DNA from: Salipiger bermudensis HTCC2601 | GTDB taxonomy: Bacteria; Pseudomonadota; Alphaproteobacteria; Rhodobacterales; Rhodobacteraceae | Direction of reading: 5' to 3' | Assembly: GCF_000153725.1 (NCBI RefSeq) | Contig: NZ_DS022276.1 | Location: forward strand, 3,745,591-3,809,590 | DNA: 64,000 nt | Shown here: positions 53,877-62,625 of the stretch, piece by piece | Layout: each line of letters opens with the position of its first letter | Position numbering within the stretch: the stretch's first letter is position 1 | Notes under the pieces: generated by a model | The model's input: the letters and a program-made list of their open reading frames with translations, nothing else | What the model was told of the DNA's origin: nothing | Database searches by the model: none | Translations under genes and position numbers: made by a program

Positions 53877-55733
53877 TCAGCCGGCCTTCATGGTGTCCTG
53901 CCCGTTCTCGTCGCGGCGGTCTTCCTTGCGCTCCTGACGCTTCGGCGCGAGGAAGAGCAGCCGCGTGCCCTCGGTCTCCTTGACCTTGGTCTCGGGCCCG
54001 AGCAGGCGCAGCGTTCCGTTCGGGCCGAGATCGGCGACCGGTACCGCTTCGGGGTTGGTCTCGCGCCATTGCGCCAGCGTAAATTCCGCCGACAGCTTGG
54101 TGACGCGGAACTCCCAGCCCTCGGCAAGCCGCGCATTGGCCTCGAAGAAGGTCTCGTCGGCGGCGAATTTCTGCCCTCCGAGCGTCGCCGGCAGGGCGTG
54201 GCGGGCCGAGGTCTCGCGCACGCGCTTGAGCTGGAACACGTGCTCGCGACCGAACTCCGGCGCGAGGTCGGTGGCCACCAGCGTGTTGTAGGCATCGTTG
54301 TCGGTGGCGGCGATGATCTTGTCGTAGCTGACGAAATCGAGCTTGTGCTCTGCGGCCTCGGACAGGATGTCGCCCCAGAAGGTCTCGAGCCCCGCCTCGC
54401 GGGCGCTGCGCAGGTGGGCGCGGTTGGGATCGGCCACCAGCACCGGCAGGTCGAGCTTCTTGAACGCCATCCCCAGCGCAACCGACCAGCGCGAGCCGCC
54501 GACGATCAGGACGCCCGGTGTCTCGGTGGCGGTCAGGCCCAGCAGCCGCGCCATCGGCGTCAGCGTGAAGCCGTGCAGCACCACGGTTGCCGCCACCAGC
54601 GCGAAGGCCAGTGGCGCGATGCGCTCGGCATCGGCCACGCCCAGCGAGGCGAGGCGCTCGCCGAAGAGCCCGGCCACCGCCACCAGCACCACGCCGCGCG
54701 GGCCGGTGAAGGCCACCAGCAGGCGCTCGCGCCACGGGATGTTGGAGAAGCCCAGGGCCGCCAGCACCGGGATCGGGCGCGCGATCAGGATGACCACCGC
54801 CACGAAGAGCGCCGCGCTCCAGTCGAGCGACAGCAGCGTCTCGCGGCTCATGTTGGCGGCGAGCAGGATAAAGACCCCCGAGACCAGCAGGATCGTGGCG
54901 TGCTCCTTGAAGCGGCGCAGCTCCTCGTAGCTCGGAAGGTTGGCGTTGGCGATCCACAGCCCCATCACGGTCACCGCCAGCAGGCCGCTCTCGTGCAGCA
55001 AGCTGTCGGAGAGCGCGAACACCCCGAGCAGCAGCACGAAGAGCACCGGCACCTTCATGTATTCCGGCACCAAGGCGTTGCGGAAGGCGCGCGCCAGCCC
55101 CCAGCCGCCGGCGACACCCAGAGCGATCGCCACCGCCACGCCCAGCACCATCTGCAGCACCGCGTCGCCCGCGGTCTCGGCGTTGTTGAGAACGATCACC
55201 ACCTCGAAGGCCAGCACCGCCGCCAGCGCGCCCACGGGGTCGTTGACGATGGCCTCCCATTGCAGCAGCGCCGCCGGGCGGCGCTTGAGCCGGGCCTGTC
55301 GCAGGAGCGGCGCGATCACCGTGGGGCCGGTGACGATCATGATGCCGCCGAACACCGCCGAGACTTCCCATGACAGCCCCGCGGCCCAGTGCAGCGCCGC
55401 CGTCGAGGCCGCCCAGCCCAGCGGCCCGCCGACCAGAACCAGTCGTCGCACGCCCGTTGCGGCATCGCTGAGCGACTGGAAGTTCAGCGTCATGCCGCCC
55501 TCGAAGAGGATGATCGCCACGGCGATGGCCAGCATCGGCTGCATCAGCGTGCCGAAATCCTCGGACGGGTTGAGCACCCCCAGCCCCGGCCCGATCGCGA
55601 GGCCCGCCACCAGCATCAGCACGATGGCGGGCATCCTGAGCCGCCACGCCAGCCATTGCGAGCCGACGCCGAGCGCGCCCACAAGCGCAAATCCAATCAC
55701 CGGGTCGAGACCCGCGGTTTCAGCCACTGCCAT
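53877..55733 (-). CDS. CPA-type cation/proton antiporter with TrkA-N domain
   Basis: The 618-residue inner-membrane protein has about 12 transmembrane segments (1-385; it includes LAIGPGLGVLNPSEDFG, ILFEGGMTLNFQSLSDAATG, the NDPVGALAAVLAFE active-site region and FTGPRGVVLVAVAGLFG). A TrkA-N/RCK nucleotide-binding domain (about 395-520; VLIVGGSRWSVALGMAFKK) and a C-terminal cytosolic region follow. It exchanges Na+ or K+ for H+ and is probably gated by NAD(H). The start at 55733 follows AAAGGAAGACG. It lies between dgt and argS, where the core cluster is usually uninterrupted. Confidence 0.87.
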   Translation of the reverse strand: MAVAETAGLDPVIGFALVGALGVGSQWLAWRLRMPAIVLMLVAGLAIGPGLGVLNPSEDFGTLMQPMLAIAVAIILFEGGMTLNFQSLSDAATGVRRLVLVGGPLGWAASTAALHWAAGLSWEVSAVFGGIMIVTGPTVIAPLLRQARLKRRPAALLQWEAIVNDPVGALAAVLAFEVVIVLNNAETAGDAVLQMVLGVAVAIALGVAGGWGLARAFRNALVPEYMKVPVLFVLLLGVFALSDSLLHESGLLAVTVMGLWIANANLPSYEELRRFKEHATILLVSGVFILLAANMSRETLLSLDWSAALFVAVVILIARPIPVLAALGFSNIPWRERLLVAFTGPRGVVLVAVAGLFGERLASLGVADAERIAPLAFALVAATVVLHGFTLTPMARLLGLTATETPGVLIVGGSRWSVALGMAFKKLDLPVLVADPNRAHLRSAREAGLETFWGDILSEAAEHKLDFVSYDKIIAATDNDAYNTLVATDLAPEFGREHVFQLKRVRETSARHALPATLGGQKFAADETFFEANARLAEGWEFRVTKLSAEFTLAQWRETNPEAVPVADLGPNGTLRLLGPETKVKETEGTRLLFLAPKRQERKEDRRDENGQDTMKAG

Positions 55734-55865
55734 CGTCTTCCTTTCACTCGAACGCCACCCTGACGGGCACACGCAAGGGCGCGCAGGCAGAGGCCCGCGC
55801 GCCGGACACCATCAGATGTGTCGAAAGGCGGTGCTGTCCAGTGAATCCGGCGACGCGGCGCCGGC

Positions 55866-57038
55866 TCAGCGCACGTCGTGCAGGATGTCCACGCCCATCA
55901 GCCGCGAATGGGCCTGCAGCGCATAGCGGTCGGTCATGCCGGCGATGTAGTCGCAGACCAGCCGCGCCAGCGCGGTCTCGTCCTCGGCCGCCGCGATCTC
56001 GGCATGCCAGCGCTCGGGCAGCAGCGACGGCGTCGCCATGAACAGCGGAAAGAGGTCATAGACCACCTGCGTGACCTTGGTGCGGATCTCCATCACCGAG
56101 GGCGCGCGGTACATGCGGCGGAACAGGAAGCTGCGGATCTCCTTGAGTTGCACCCACATGTCATCGGAGAACGCGATCACCGGGCGGCCAAGATCGCGGA
56201 TCGCCTGCGGCCCGTCCGGCGCGGCGGCCTCGAGCCGGGCGCGGCTGGTGTCGATCACGTCCGAGACCATGTAGCCGAACACCCTCCGCAGCGCCTCGTG
56301 GCGGCGGCGATAGGCGTCGAGACCGGGATAGAGCCGGTCGACCTCGGCATAGGCCGGGCCGATCAGCGCCAGCTCGGCGATTTCGGCCTCGGTGAACAGG
56401 CCGGCGCGCAGCCCGTCCTGCAAATCGTGGTTGTTGTAGGCGATGTCATCCGACAGCGCCGCCACCTGCGCCTCGCCGCTGGCATGGGTGTGCAGCTCGA
56501 GATCGTGGCGGGCGTTGTACTCGGCCAGCGTCACCGGCAGATCCTCGCCCTCGGCCAGCGGCAGCAGCGGGCCGTTGTGCTTTGCAATGCCCTCGAGCGT
56601 GTCCCACGTGAGGTTGAGACCGTCGAATTCAGCATAGTGACGCTCGAGCGAGCTGACGATATGCAGCGCCTGTGCGTTGTGATCGAAGCCGCCATAGGGC
56701 GCCATCAGTTCGTGCAGCGCGTCCTCTCCGGTGTGGCCGAAGGGCGTGTGGCCAAGGTCGTGCGCCAGAGCCACCGCCTCGGTGAGATCGGTGTTGAGCC
56801 CCAGCGCGTTCGACATGGTGCGCGCCACCTGCGCCACCTCGATCGAGTGGGTCAGCCGCGTGCGGAAGAAATCGCCCTCGTGCTCGACGAAGACCTGCGT
56901 CTTGTGCTTGAGCCGGCGGAAGGCCGAGGAGTGGATGATGCGATCCCGGTCGCGCTGGAAGCAGGAGCGGAACGCGCTCTCTTCCTCGGGCACGCGTCGT
57001 CCGCGAGCGTGCTGTGGATCGCAAGCGTAGATCGCCAT
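55866..57038 (-). CDS. dgt: Deoxyguanosinetriphosphate triphosphohydrolase-like protein
   Basis: The 390-residue HD-superfamily enzyme has FRRLKHKTQVFVEHEGDFFR, TRLTHSIEVAQVARTMSNAL with the first metal His, the HDLGHTPFGHTGEDALHELM metal pair, and DDIAYNNHDLQDGL. It splits dNTPs into nucleoside and triphosphate; dGTP preference is not guaranteed for this type. It diverges from erpA with 113 bp between starts. Confidence 0.92.
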   Translation of the reverse strand: MAIYACDPQHARGRRVPEEESAFRSCFQRDRDRIIHSSAFRRLKHKTQVFVEHEGDFFRTRLTHSIEVAQVARTMSNALGLNTDLTEAVALAHDLGHTPFGHTGEDALHELMAPYGGFDHNAQALHIVSSLERHYAEFDGLNLTWDTLEGIAKHNGPLLPLAEGEDLPVTLAEYNARHDLELHTHASGEAQVAALSDDIAYNNHDLQDGLRAGLFTEAEIAELALIGPAYAEVDRLYPGLDAYRRRHEALRRVFGYMVSDVIDTSRARLEAAAPDGPQAIRDLGRPVIAFSDDMWVQLKEIRSFLFRRMYRAPSVMEIRTKVTQVVYDLFPLFMATPSLLPERWHAEIAAAEDETALARLVCDYIAGMTDRYALQAHSRLMGVDILHDVR

Positions 57039-57084
57039 GCGCGTTCGCCTTCATGTCTGTCGCGGGCCGGATCGTTTCGCCCGG

Positions 57085-57113
57085 TTGCCGCCTGTCCTTG
57101 AGATCCCTATATT
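57085..57113 (+). promoter_or_regulatory. Candidate promoter of erpA
   Basis: TTGCCG (57085-57090), a 17-bp spacer and TATATT (57108-57113) lie 38 bp before the erpA start. Confidence 0.5.
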
Positions 57114-57151
57114 CGACAAGTCCGCCAAGATAAACCGTTGGGAGTCTTGCC

Positions 57152-57475
57152 ATGAATCTGCCCCCCAAAGTCACAGACCGTGCCTTTGCCCGCCTTCACG
57201 AGATCGGCGCCCATGCCCAGGGAAAGGCCCTGCGCGTGGCCATTGAGGGTGGCGGCTGCTCGGGCTTCCAGTACGAGATCAAGCTCGACGATCCGGCCGA
57301 CGACGATCTGGTGCTCGAAGGCTCCGGTGAACAGGTGGTGATCGACGAGGTCTCGCTGCCGTTCCTCACCAACGCGGTGATCGATTTCTCCGAGGAGCTG
57401 ATCGGCGCGCGCTTCGTGATCGAGAACCCGAACGCCACCAGTTCCTGCGGCTGCGGCACCAGCTTCTCGATGTGA
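57152..57475 (+). CDS. erpA: A-type iron-sulfur cluster carrier (ErpA/IscA family)
   Basis: The 107-residue protein has the three cluster-binding cysteines: Cys36 in EGGGCSGFQYE and Cys99/Cys101 in SSCGCGTSF. It carries Fe-S clusters to apoproteins. TTGGGAGTCTTGCC precedes the ATG. It is divergent from dgt and followed by a strong hairpin shared with the leftward ALDH gene. The ErpA name rests on its dgt context. Confidence 0.9.
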   Translation: MNLPPKVTDRAFARLHEIGAHAQGKALRVAIEGGGCSGFQYEIKLDDPADDDLVLEGSGEQVVIDEVSLPFLTNAVIDFSEELIGARFVIENPNATSSCGCGTSFSM

Positions 57476-57531
57476 GCGCCTGCAGCGACAGCTGAGAAGA
57501 ACGCCGCAACGCATTGAAACCGAAAGAACAG

Positions 57532-57566
57532 ATACACCCCCGCGAGCGCTGCCCGCGGGGGTGTAT
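57532..57566. terminator. Bidirectional intrinsic terminator, erpA / ALDH
   Basis: A 13-bp perfect stem (ATACACCCCCGCG / CGCGGGGGTGTAT) flanks a nine-base loop, 56 bp after erpA and 29 bp after the ALDH stop. The U-tract is weak on the plus strand (TGGTCTTTG) and on the minus strand. Confidence 0.65.
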
Positions 57567-57595
57567 GGTCTTTGGTGGCGACGGGCGCTTGCCGG

Positions 57596-59119
57596 TCAGT
57601 CGATGTCGAACACCACCCCCTGCGCCAGCGGCAGCTCGCGCGAGTAGTTGATGGTGTTGGTGGCCCGCCGCATGTAGGCGCGCCACGCGTCCGAGCCGCT
57701 CTCGCGGCCACCGCCGGTTTCCTTCTCGCCTCCGAAGGCACCGCCGATCTCGGCCCCCGAGGTGCCGATATTGACGTTGGCGATGCCGCAATCCGAGCCA
57801 CGCGCCGAGAGGAACAGCTCCATCTCGCGCAGGTCGGTGGTGAAGATCGACGACGACAGCCCGCCGCCCACCGCGTTGTGCGCCTCGAGTACGTCGTCGA
57901 AATCGGAATAGGTCATCACGTAGAGAATCGGCGCGAAGGTCTCGCGCAGCACCGGGCCGGCCTGCTCGGGCATCTCGACCAGCGCCGGCTTGACGTAGAA
58001 GGCGCTCTCCGGTCCGACGCTTTCACGAGCGCCGCCGTGGACCCGGCCGCCCAGCGCCCGGGCCTCGCCCAGCGCGTCCTGCATCGCCTCGAAGGCGGCG
58101 CCATCGATCAGAGGGCCGACAAGCGCCTGCGTCTCGAGCGGGTTGCCGACGGAGACCGAGGCATACGCCTTTTGCAGCGCCGGCACGATCTGGTCATAGA
58201 TGTTTTCATGCACGAAGAGCCGGCGCATGGTGGTGCAACGCTGCCCGGCGGTGCCCATGGCCCCGAAGGCGATGGCCCGCAGTGCCATGTCGAGATCTGC
58301 CGAGGGGCAGACGATGCCGGCATTGTTGCCGCCAAGCTCGAGGATGCAGCGCCCGAAGCGTTCCGCCACGCGCGGGCCGACGATGCGGCCCATGCGGGTC
58401 GAGCCGGTGGCCGAGATCAGCGCGACGGAGGGGCTGTCGGTCAGCACCTCGCCCAGCGCCGGGCCGCCTACGAGTACCTGCGAGAGCCCCTCGGGCGCGT
58501 CGTCGCCAAAACGTTCCACTGCCCGCTCGAAGACCGCCTGGCAGGCCAGCGCGGTCAGCGGGGTCTTCTCGGAGGGCTTCCAGACCACCGGGTCGCCGCA
58601 GACCAGCGCCAGCGCCGCGTTCCAGCACCACGGCGCGCAGGGGAAGTTGAACGCGGTGATGATGCCCACCACGCCCAGCGGGTGCCATGTCTCCATCATA
58701 CGGTGCCCCGGCCGCTCGGTGGCGATGGTGAGGCCGTAGAGCTGGCGCGACAGGCCGACGGCGAAATCGCAGATGTCGATCATCTCCTGTACCTCGCCGG
58801 CCCCTTCCGAGGGTGACTTCCCCGCCTCGATAGACACCATCCGTCCGAGATCCTCCTTCGAGGCGCGCAGCTCTTCGGCGAACAGGCGCACCAGCTCGCC
58901 CCGGCGCGGGCCGGGCACCATGCGCCAGTGACGGAAGGCCACTGCGGCACGGCTCACCGCCGCCTCGGCATCGGCGGCGCTCTGGGGGGTGACCGAGGCC
59001 ACGGTCTCGCCGGTGAGCGGAGAGACCACCTCCATGCCGCCGGCAACATCGAGCGACGTGGTGGCGCCGCAGGCCTGCAAGGTGCGCGCGGTGAGGGCGG
59101 AAAGCGGTTCGGTGAGCAT
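57596..59119 (-). CDS. Aldehyde dehydrogenase, ALDH7 / aminoadipate-semialdehyde type
   Basis: The 507-residue NAD(P)-dependent enzyme has TAFNFPCAPWCWNAALALVC (residues 155-174), the cofactor motif VVWKPSEKTPLTALA with Lys181, FTGS-like SATGSTRMG, the general base Glu261 in ELGGNNAG and the nucleophile Cys295 in TAGQRCTTMRR. These are features of the ALDH7/AmaB group, which oxidises alpha-aminoadipate semialdehyde in lysine catabolism and related amino aldehydes. The start is 59119. It is 113 bp downstream of the cyclodeaminase-family gene, presumably one leftward unit. Confidence 0.85.
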   Translation of the reverse strand: MLTEPLSALTARTLQACGATTSLDVAGGMEVVSPLTGETVASVTPQSAADAEAAVSRAAVAFRHWRMVPGPRRGELVRLFAEELRASKEDLGRMVSIEAGKSPSEGAGEVQEMIDICDFAVGLSRQLYGLTIATERPGHRMMETWHPLGVVGIITAFNFPCAPWCWNAALALVCGDPVVWKPSEKTPLTALACQAVFERAVERFGDDAPEGLSQVLVGGPALGEVLTDSPSVALISATGSTRMGRIVGPRVAERFGRCILELGGNNAGIVCPSADLDMALRAIAFGAMGTAGQRCTTMRRLFVHENIYDQIVPALQKAYASVSVGNPLETQALVGPLIDGAAFEAMQDALGEARALGGRVHGGARESVGPESAFYVKPALVEMPEQAGPVLRETFAPILYVMTYSDFDDVLEAHNAVGGGLSSSIFTTDLREMELFLSARGSDCGIANVNIGTSGAEIGGAFGGEKETGGGRESGSDAWRAYMRRATNTINYSRELPLAQGVVFDID

Positions 59120-59232
59120 CGGGGAGAGACTCCTTCGTCTGTCGGAAAGCACTGTCCAAAGACGCTACATCCCCCCGCGCCCTACCCCCAACGATGGATG
59201 CAACTGCCCCCATGCGCGCCGCGCATGGCGTT

Positions 59233-60189
59233 TCAGATCAGCGCCAGCACATGGCTCGCGATGGCGGTGTCCTGTATTCCGGTGCCGGTGAGATCGGCGA
59301 TGGTGATCTGCTCCGGATCGGTGCGCCCGGGATGGGCCCCTGTGATCACCTGCCCGAGCTCAGGGAGGTTCGCACCGTCGGCCAGCACACCGGCCTCGAG
59401 CGCGCCGCGCAACTCTCCCATCAGCCTGGTCTGGCTCACACGGTCGGCAACATAGAGATCGGCCCGCGCCAGACAGGCGGGCTCCAGCTCGGCCTTGCCG
59501 GCCTGATCGCTCCCCATGGCGGTGACATGCTGCCCGGCGCGCAGCCACTCTGCCCTGAGGATCGGCTCGGTCGCGGGCGTGGTGGTGACGATCACGTCGG
59601 CAAAGCCCGCCGCCTCCGCGGGATCGGCAGAGGCGCGCACGTTCAGCGCGTCGTCCGAGAGATCCGCTGCCAGCGCCTGTGCCTTGGCGGGATCGCGGGC
59701 CCAGATCACCGCCTTGCGGATCGGGCGCACGAGGCGCAACGCCTGAAGCTGTAGCCGCGCCTGAAGCCCCGCCCCGAAAATCGCCGCCCGGCGTGCATCG
59801 GTCGGCGCGAGATGTCGGGCCGCCACGCCCCCGGCGGCGGCGGTGCGGATGTCGGTGAGATAGCCATTGTCGAGCAACACCGCCTGCACGCGTCCGGTCT
59901 CGGTCGAGAGCACCACCATGAGCCCGGAGGTCGAGGGCAACCCCTTGGCGGGATTGTCGAAGAACCCGGGCGAGATCTTCACCGCGAAGCCCGGCAGCCC
60001 CGGCACGTAGGCGGTCTTCACATCCACCTCTCCATTCACCTGCGGCATGTGCATCGACAGGATCGGCGGCATCTGCACCCCGCCGCGCGCCAGCGTGGCG
60101 AAGGCAGTCTCGATCACGTCGACGATGGTGATGTCGAGATGCACATGCGCGCGCAGCTCCGGTTCGTGCAGGATGCGAATGTCGCTCAT
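59233..60189 (-). CDS. Ornithine cyclodeaminase / mu-crystallin family protein
   Basis: The 318-residue protein has AYVPGLPGFAVKISPGFFDN with the catalytic Lys, GYLTDIRTAAAGGVAARHLA and a Rossmann nucleotide-binding loop AAIFGAGLQARLQLQAL (about 130-146). Later VIVTTTPATEPIL is followed by AMGSDQAGKAELEP. Family members cyclise ornithine to proline, reduce cyclic ketimines or act as amino-acid dehydrogenases. Next to an ALDH7-type enzyme, a ketimine reductase or lysine/diamine role is plausible but unproven. The ATG at 60189 has GGAGGACCC just upstream. Confidence 0.83.
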   Translation of the reverse strand: MSDIRILHEPELRAHVHLDITIVDVIETAFATLARGGVQMPPILSMHMPQVNGEVDVKTAYVPGLPGFAVKISPGFFDNPAKGLPSTSGLMVVLSTETGRVQAVLLDNGYLTDIRTAAAGGVAARHLAPTDARRAAIFGAGLQARLQLQALRLVRPIRKAVIWARDPAKAQALAADLSDDALNVRASADPAEAAGFADVIVTTTPATEPILRAEWLRAGQHVTAMGSDQAGKAELEPACLARADLYVADRVSQTRLMGELRGALEAGVLADGANLPELGQVITGAHPGRTDPEQITIADLTGTGIQDTAIASHVLALI

Positions 60190-60322
60190 GGGTCCTCCGT
60201 CAGTCCGCTGTTGCCCGAGCGTCCCGCGAATGCGCCGCCATGTCCAGCGCCGCACCCCGGCTTGGCGACCATGCCCCGCGGTCCAGATTGACAAACCGCG
60301 CCCATCCCGGAACAAGCGAGGG

Positions 60323-60808
60323 ATGCAGTCCACCCGCCTCGATCACAGAGACATCGCCATCCTCGCCACGCTCAGCCGCGAGGGCCGTATCGCCAAGACC
60401 GAACTGGCGGCGCGGGTGAACCTCTCGCCCACCCCCTGCTGGGAACGCATGAAGCGGCTCGAAAAGGCCGGCTACATCACCGGCTACCGGGCCGAGATCG
60501 ACCTTGCCGCGCTCGGGGCCCATGTGCAGGTCTTCGTGACCGTCGAGCTCGAGAGCCACAAGGCCGAGAGCTTCCAGCTCTTCGAGCGCACAGTGGCCCG
60601 GATGGACCAGATCACCGGCTGCTGGGCGATCGGCGGCGGCTATGACTACCTCATGCAGGTGGTCACAACCGATGTCGCGACCTTCCAGGAGATGATGGAC
60701 GGGCTGCTGGAGAGCCGCGCCGGGGTGCGGCGCTATTACAGCTACATCGTCACCAAGCCGGTAAAGGCCGATCCCCCTGCCATGGGGCTGTTGCGCGGCG
60801 CCCCCTGA
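60323..60808 (+). CDS. Lrp/AsnC-family transcriptional regulator
   Basis: The 161-residue protein has an N-terminal HTH (LDHRDIAILATLSREGRIAK, TELAARVNLSPTPCWERMKR, about 6-60) and a C-terminal RAM ligand-binding domain (about 65-145, VTVELESHKAESFQLFERTV, GCWAIGGGYDYLMQVVTTDV). It probably senses an amino acid and controls the divergent ALDH-cyclodeaminase unit and the downstream dehydrogenase-aminotransferase unit. It is divergent from the cyclodeaminase gene with 133 bp between starts. Confidence 0.9.
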   Translation: MQSTRLDHRDIAILATLSREGRIAKTELAARVNLSPTPCWERMKRLEKAGYITGYRAEIDLAALGAHVQVFVTVELESHKAESFQLFERTVARMDQITGCWAIGGGYDYLMQVVTTDVATFQEMMDGLLESRAGVRRYYSYIVTKPVKADPPAMGLLRGAP

Positions 60809-60827
60809 GCGCGGCGCGAGACAGGCA

Positions 60828-61088
60828 GAGAGTTTCTCTCCGCTCATCGGAGGCCGCGCGGCCCCAATCCCAAGGGTGCCGACCGGCCTTCCGCGACCAA
60901 GCCGCGCCTGCCCTCGGCGCTCGTCCAGCGACCTCGTCGCCAAGCCGGTGACCGCCTGTCGCCCTGCGCTGCACCGGCAGCGCCTTCGATGGCGCCCAGC
61001 CAGACGACCAGAGAATTCCTCTCCGCACTGCAGCGAAAACGGAGAGAAAATTTCTTCACCCGCGAGAAACTCCGGAGAAATCCTCTCC
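60828..61088 (+). promoter_or_regulatory. Regulatory region with repeated GAGAAA/TTTCTC half-sites
   Basis: The 321-bp gap upstream of the semialdehyde dehydrogenase has no gene. It carries GAGAG-TTT-CTCTC (60828-60840), GAGAATTCCTCTCC (61011-61024), GGAGAGAAAATTTCTT (61041-61056), and two GAGAAA hexamers followed by CCTCTCC (61064-61088). The last three lie within 120 bp of the start codon. This looks like an array of binding sites for a regulator, which I cannot name. Confidence 0.5.
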
Positions 61089-61129
61089 CCCGTCCGATGT
61101 ATCCTGAGGACACTCAGGAGGTGTTGCCC

Positions 61130-62587
61130 ATGACCGATCTCTCGAACAGCCCGACCCTCGGCCTTGCCGATCCCGCCCTCATGCCCAATGCCGGCGATTT
61201 CCCCGGTGGAGGCCGTCTTGCCGTGCGCGACCCGGCCACCGGGCAGCTTGTCGCCAAGGTGGCGATGAGCGAGGCCGATGGCGCCCGTGCCGCCGTTGAT
61301 GCCGCCCATGCTGCCTTTGCCGATTGGGCGCTGACCCTGCCACAGGACCGCGCCGCGATCCTGCACCGCTGGCACGCGCTGATCGTCGAGGCCCAGGAAG
61401 ACCTCGCCCGCATCATGACCGCCGAACAGGGCAAGCCGATCAGCGAGGCCCGTGGCGAGATCGACTACGCTGCGAGCTTCGTGCAATTCTACGCCGAAGA
61501 GGCGCTGCGCCCCAATATCGAGGGGGTCACCAGCCACCTGCCGGATGCCGAGATGGAGCTCTGGCGCGAGCCGGTGGGTGTGGCCGCCCTCGTCACCCCG
61601 TGGAACTTCCCCTGCGCGATGATCACCCGCAAGGCCGCCGCGGCGCTTGCCGCCGGCTGCACCGTGGTCATTCACCCCTCTGCCGAGACCCCGCTCTCGG
61701 CGCTGGCACTGGCCGAGCTGGCCCGCCGCGCGGGCTTCCCTGAAGGTGTGGTCAACACGGTGATCGGCGACGCCGCCGCCATTGTCGGCGAATGGACCGC
61801 CGACACCCGCGTCCGTGCGCTCTCGTTCACCGGGTCGACCGAGGTCGGGCGGCTGCTCTACCGGCAATCCGCCGACACGGTGAAGCGGCTGGTGCTGGAG
61901 CTTGGCGGCCACGCCCCCTTCATCGTCTTCGACGACGCCGACCTCGACCGCGCCGTCACCGAGGCGGTGAAGGCCAAGTTCGCCACGTCCGGTCAGGACT
62001 GCCTCGGCGCCAACCGGTTCTACATCCAGCGCGCCGTCTATGACGACTTCTGCGCCCGCTTCACCAAGGCGGTGGAGGCGCTCACCTTGGGCCACGGCAT
62101 GGACGATCCCGAGATCGGCCCGCTGATCCACGAGCGCGCCATCGAAAAGCAGCAGGCGCAGGTCGCCGACGCCGTCGAGAAGGGCGCCAGGCTGCTCGCC
62201 GGGGGCAAAGTCTCCGAAAGCCACGGCCCGCTGTTCTTCGCGCCCACGGTGCTCGCCGACGTGCCCGACAGCGCCGCGATCATGTCGGAGGAGAATTTCG
62301 GCCCCGTTGCGCCGCTCATCGTCTTCGACGACGAGGCCGAGGTGATCGCCCGCGCCAACAACACCGAGTACGGGCTCGTGGCCTATGTCCACAGCCTCGA
62401 CCCGCGCCGCATCTACCGCCTCACGAGGGCGCTGCAATTCGGCATGGTCGCGGTCAACCGCACCAAGGTCACCGGCGCGCCGATCCCGTTCGGCGGCACC
62501 AAGCAGTCCGGGCTTGGCCGCGAGGGCGCCCGGCAGGGCCTCGAGGCCTTCACCGACATCAAATACGTCTGCCGCGACTGGGGCTGA
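61130..62587 (+). CDS. Succinate-semialdehyde dehydrogenase-like aldehyde dehydrogenase
   Basis: The 485-residue enzyme has the GabD-like order: [75 protein letters not shown], the base Glu257 in VLELGGHAP and the nucleophile Cys291 in [11 protein letters not shown]. The usual KPAE-type cofactor Lys is replaced: the segment reads [13 protein letters not shown] (His182). It would oxidise succinate semialdehyde or a similar aldehyde made by the following aminotransferase, 38 bp downstream. TCAGGAGGTGTTGCCC gives an excellent ribosome binding site; starts further upstream lie in the regulatory region. Confidence 0.87.
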   Translation: MTDLSNSPTLGLADPALMPNAGDFPGGGRLAVRDPATGQLVAKVAMSEADGARAAVDAAHAAFADWALTLPQDRAAILHRWHALIVEAQEDLARIMTAEQGKPISEARGEIDYAASFVQFYAEEALRPNIEGVTSHLPDAEMELWREPVGVAALVTPWNFPCAMITRKAAAALAAGCTVVIHPSAETPLSALALAELARRAGFPEGVVNTVIGDAAAIVGEWTADTRVRALSFTGSTEVGRLLYRQSADTVKRLVLELGGHAPFIVFDDADLDRAVTEAVKAKFATSGQDCLGANRFYIQRAVYDDFCARFTKAVEALTLGHGMDDPEIGPLIHERAIEKQQAQVADAVEKGARLLAGGKVSESHGPLFFAPTVLADVPDSAAIMSEENFGPVAPLIVFDDEAEVIARANNTEYGLVAYVHSLDPRRIYRLTRALQFGMVAVNRTKVTGAPIPFGGTKQSGLGREGARQGLEAFTDIKYVCRDWG

Positions 62588-62625
62588 GCCCCGCGCGCCT
62601 GAAGAACACCAAGAAGGAACGATCC

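Noticed and set aside
51821-53983. 720-codon plus-strand frame over argS
   Set aside because: argS on the minus strand has both class I signature motifs; the plus frame has none.
60200-62437. 745-codon minus-strand frame
   Set aside because: It is antisense to the AsnC regulator and the semialdehyde dehydrogenase, whose motifs and ribosome binding sites are clear.
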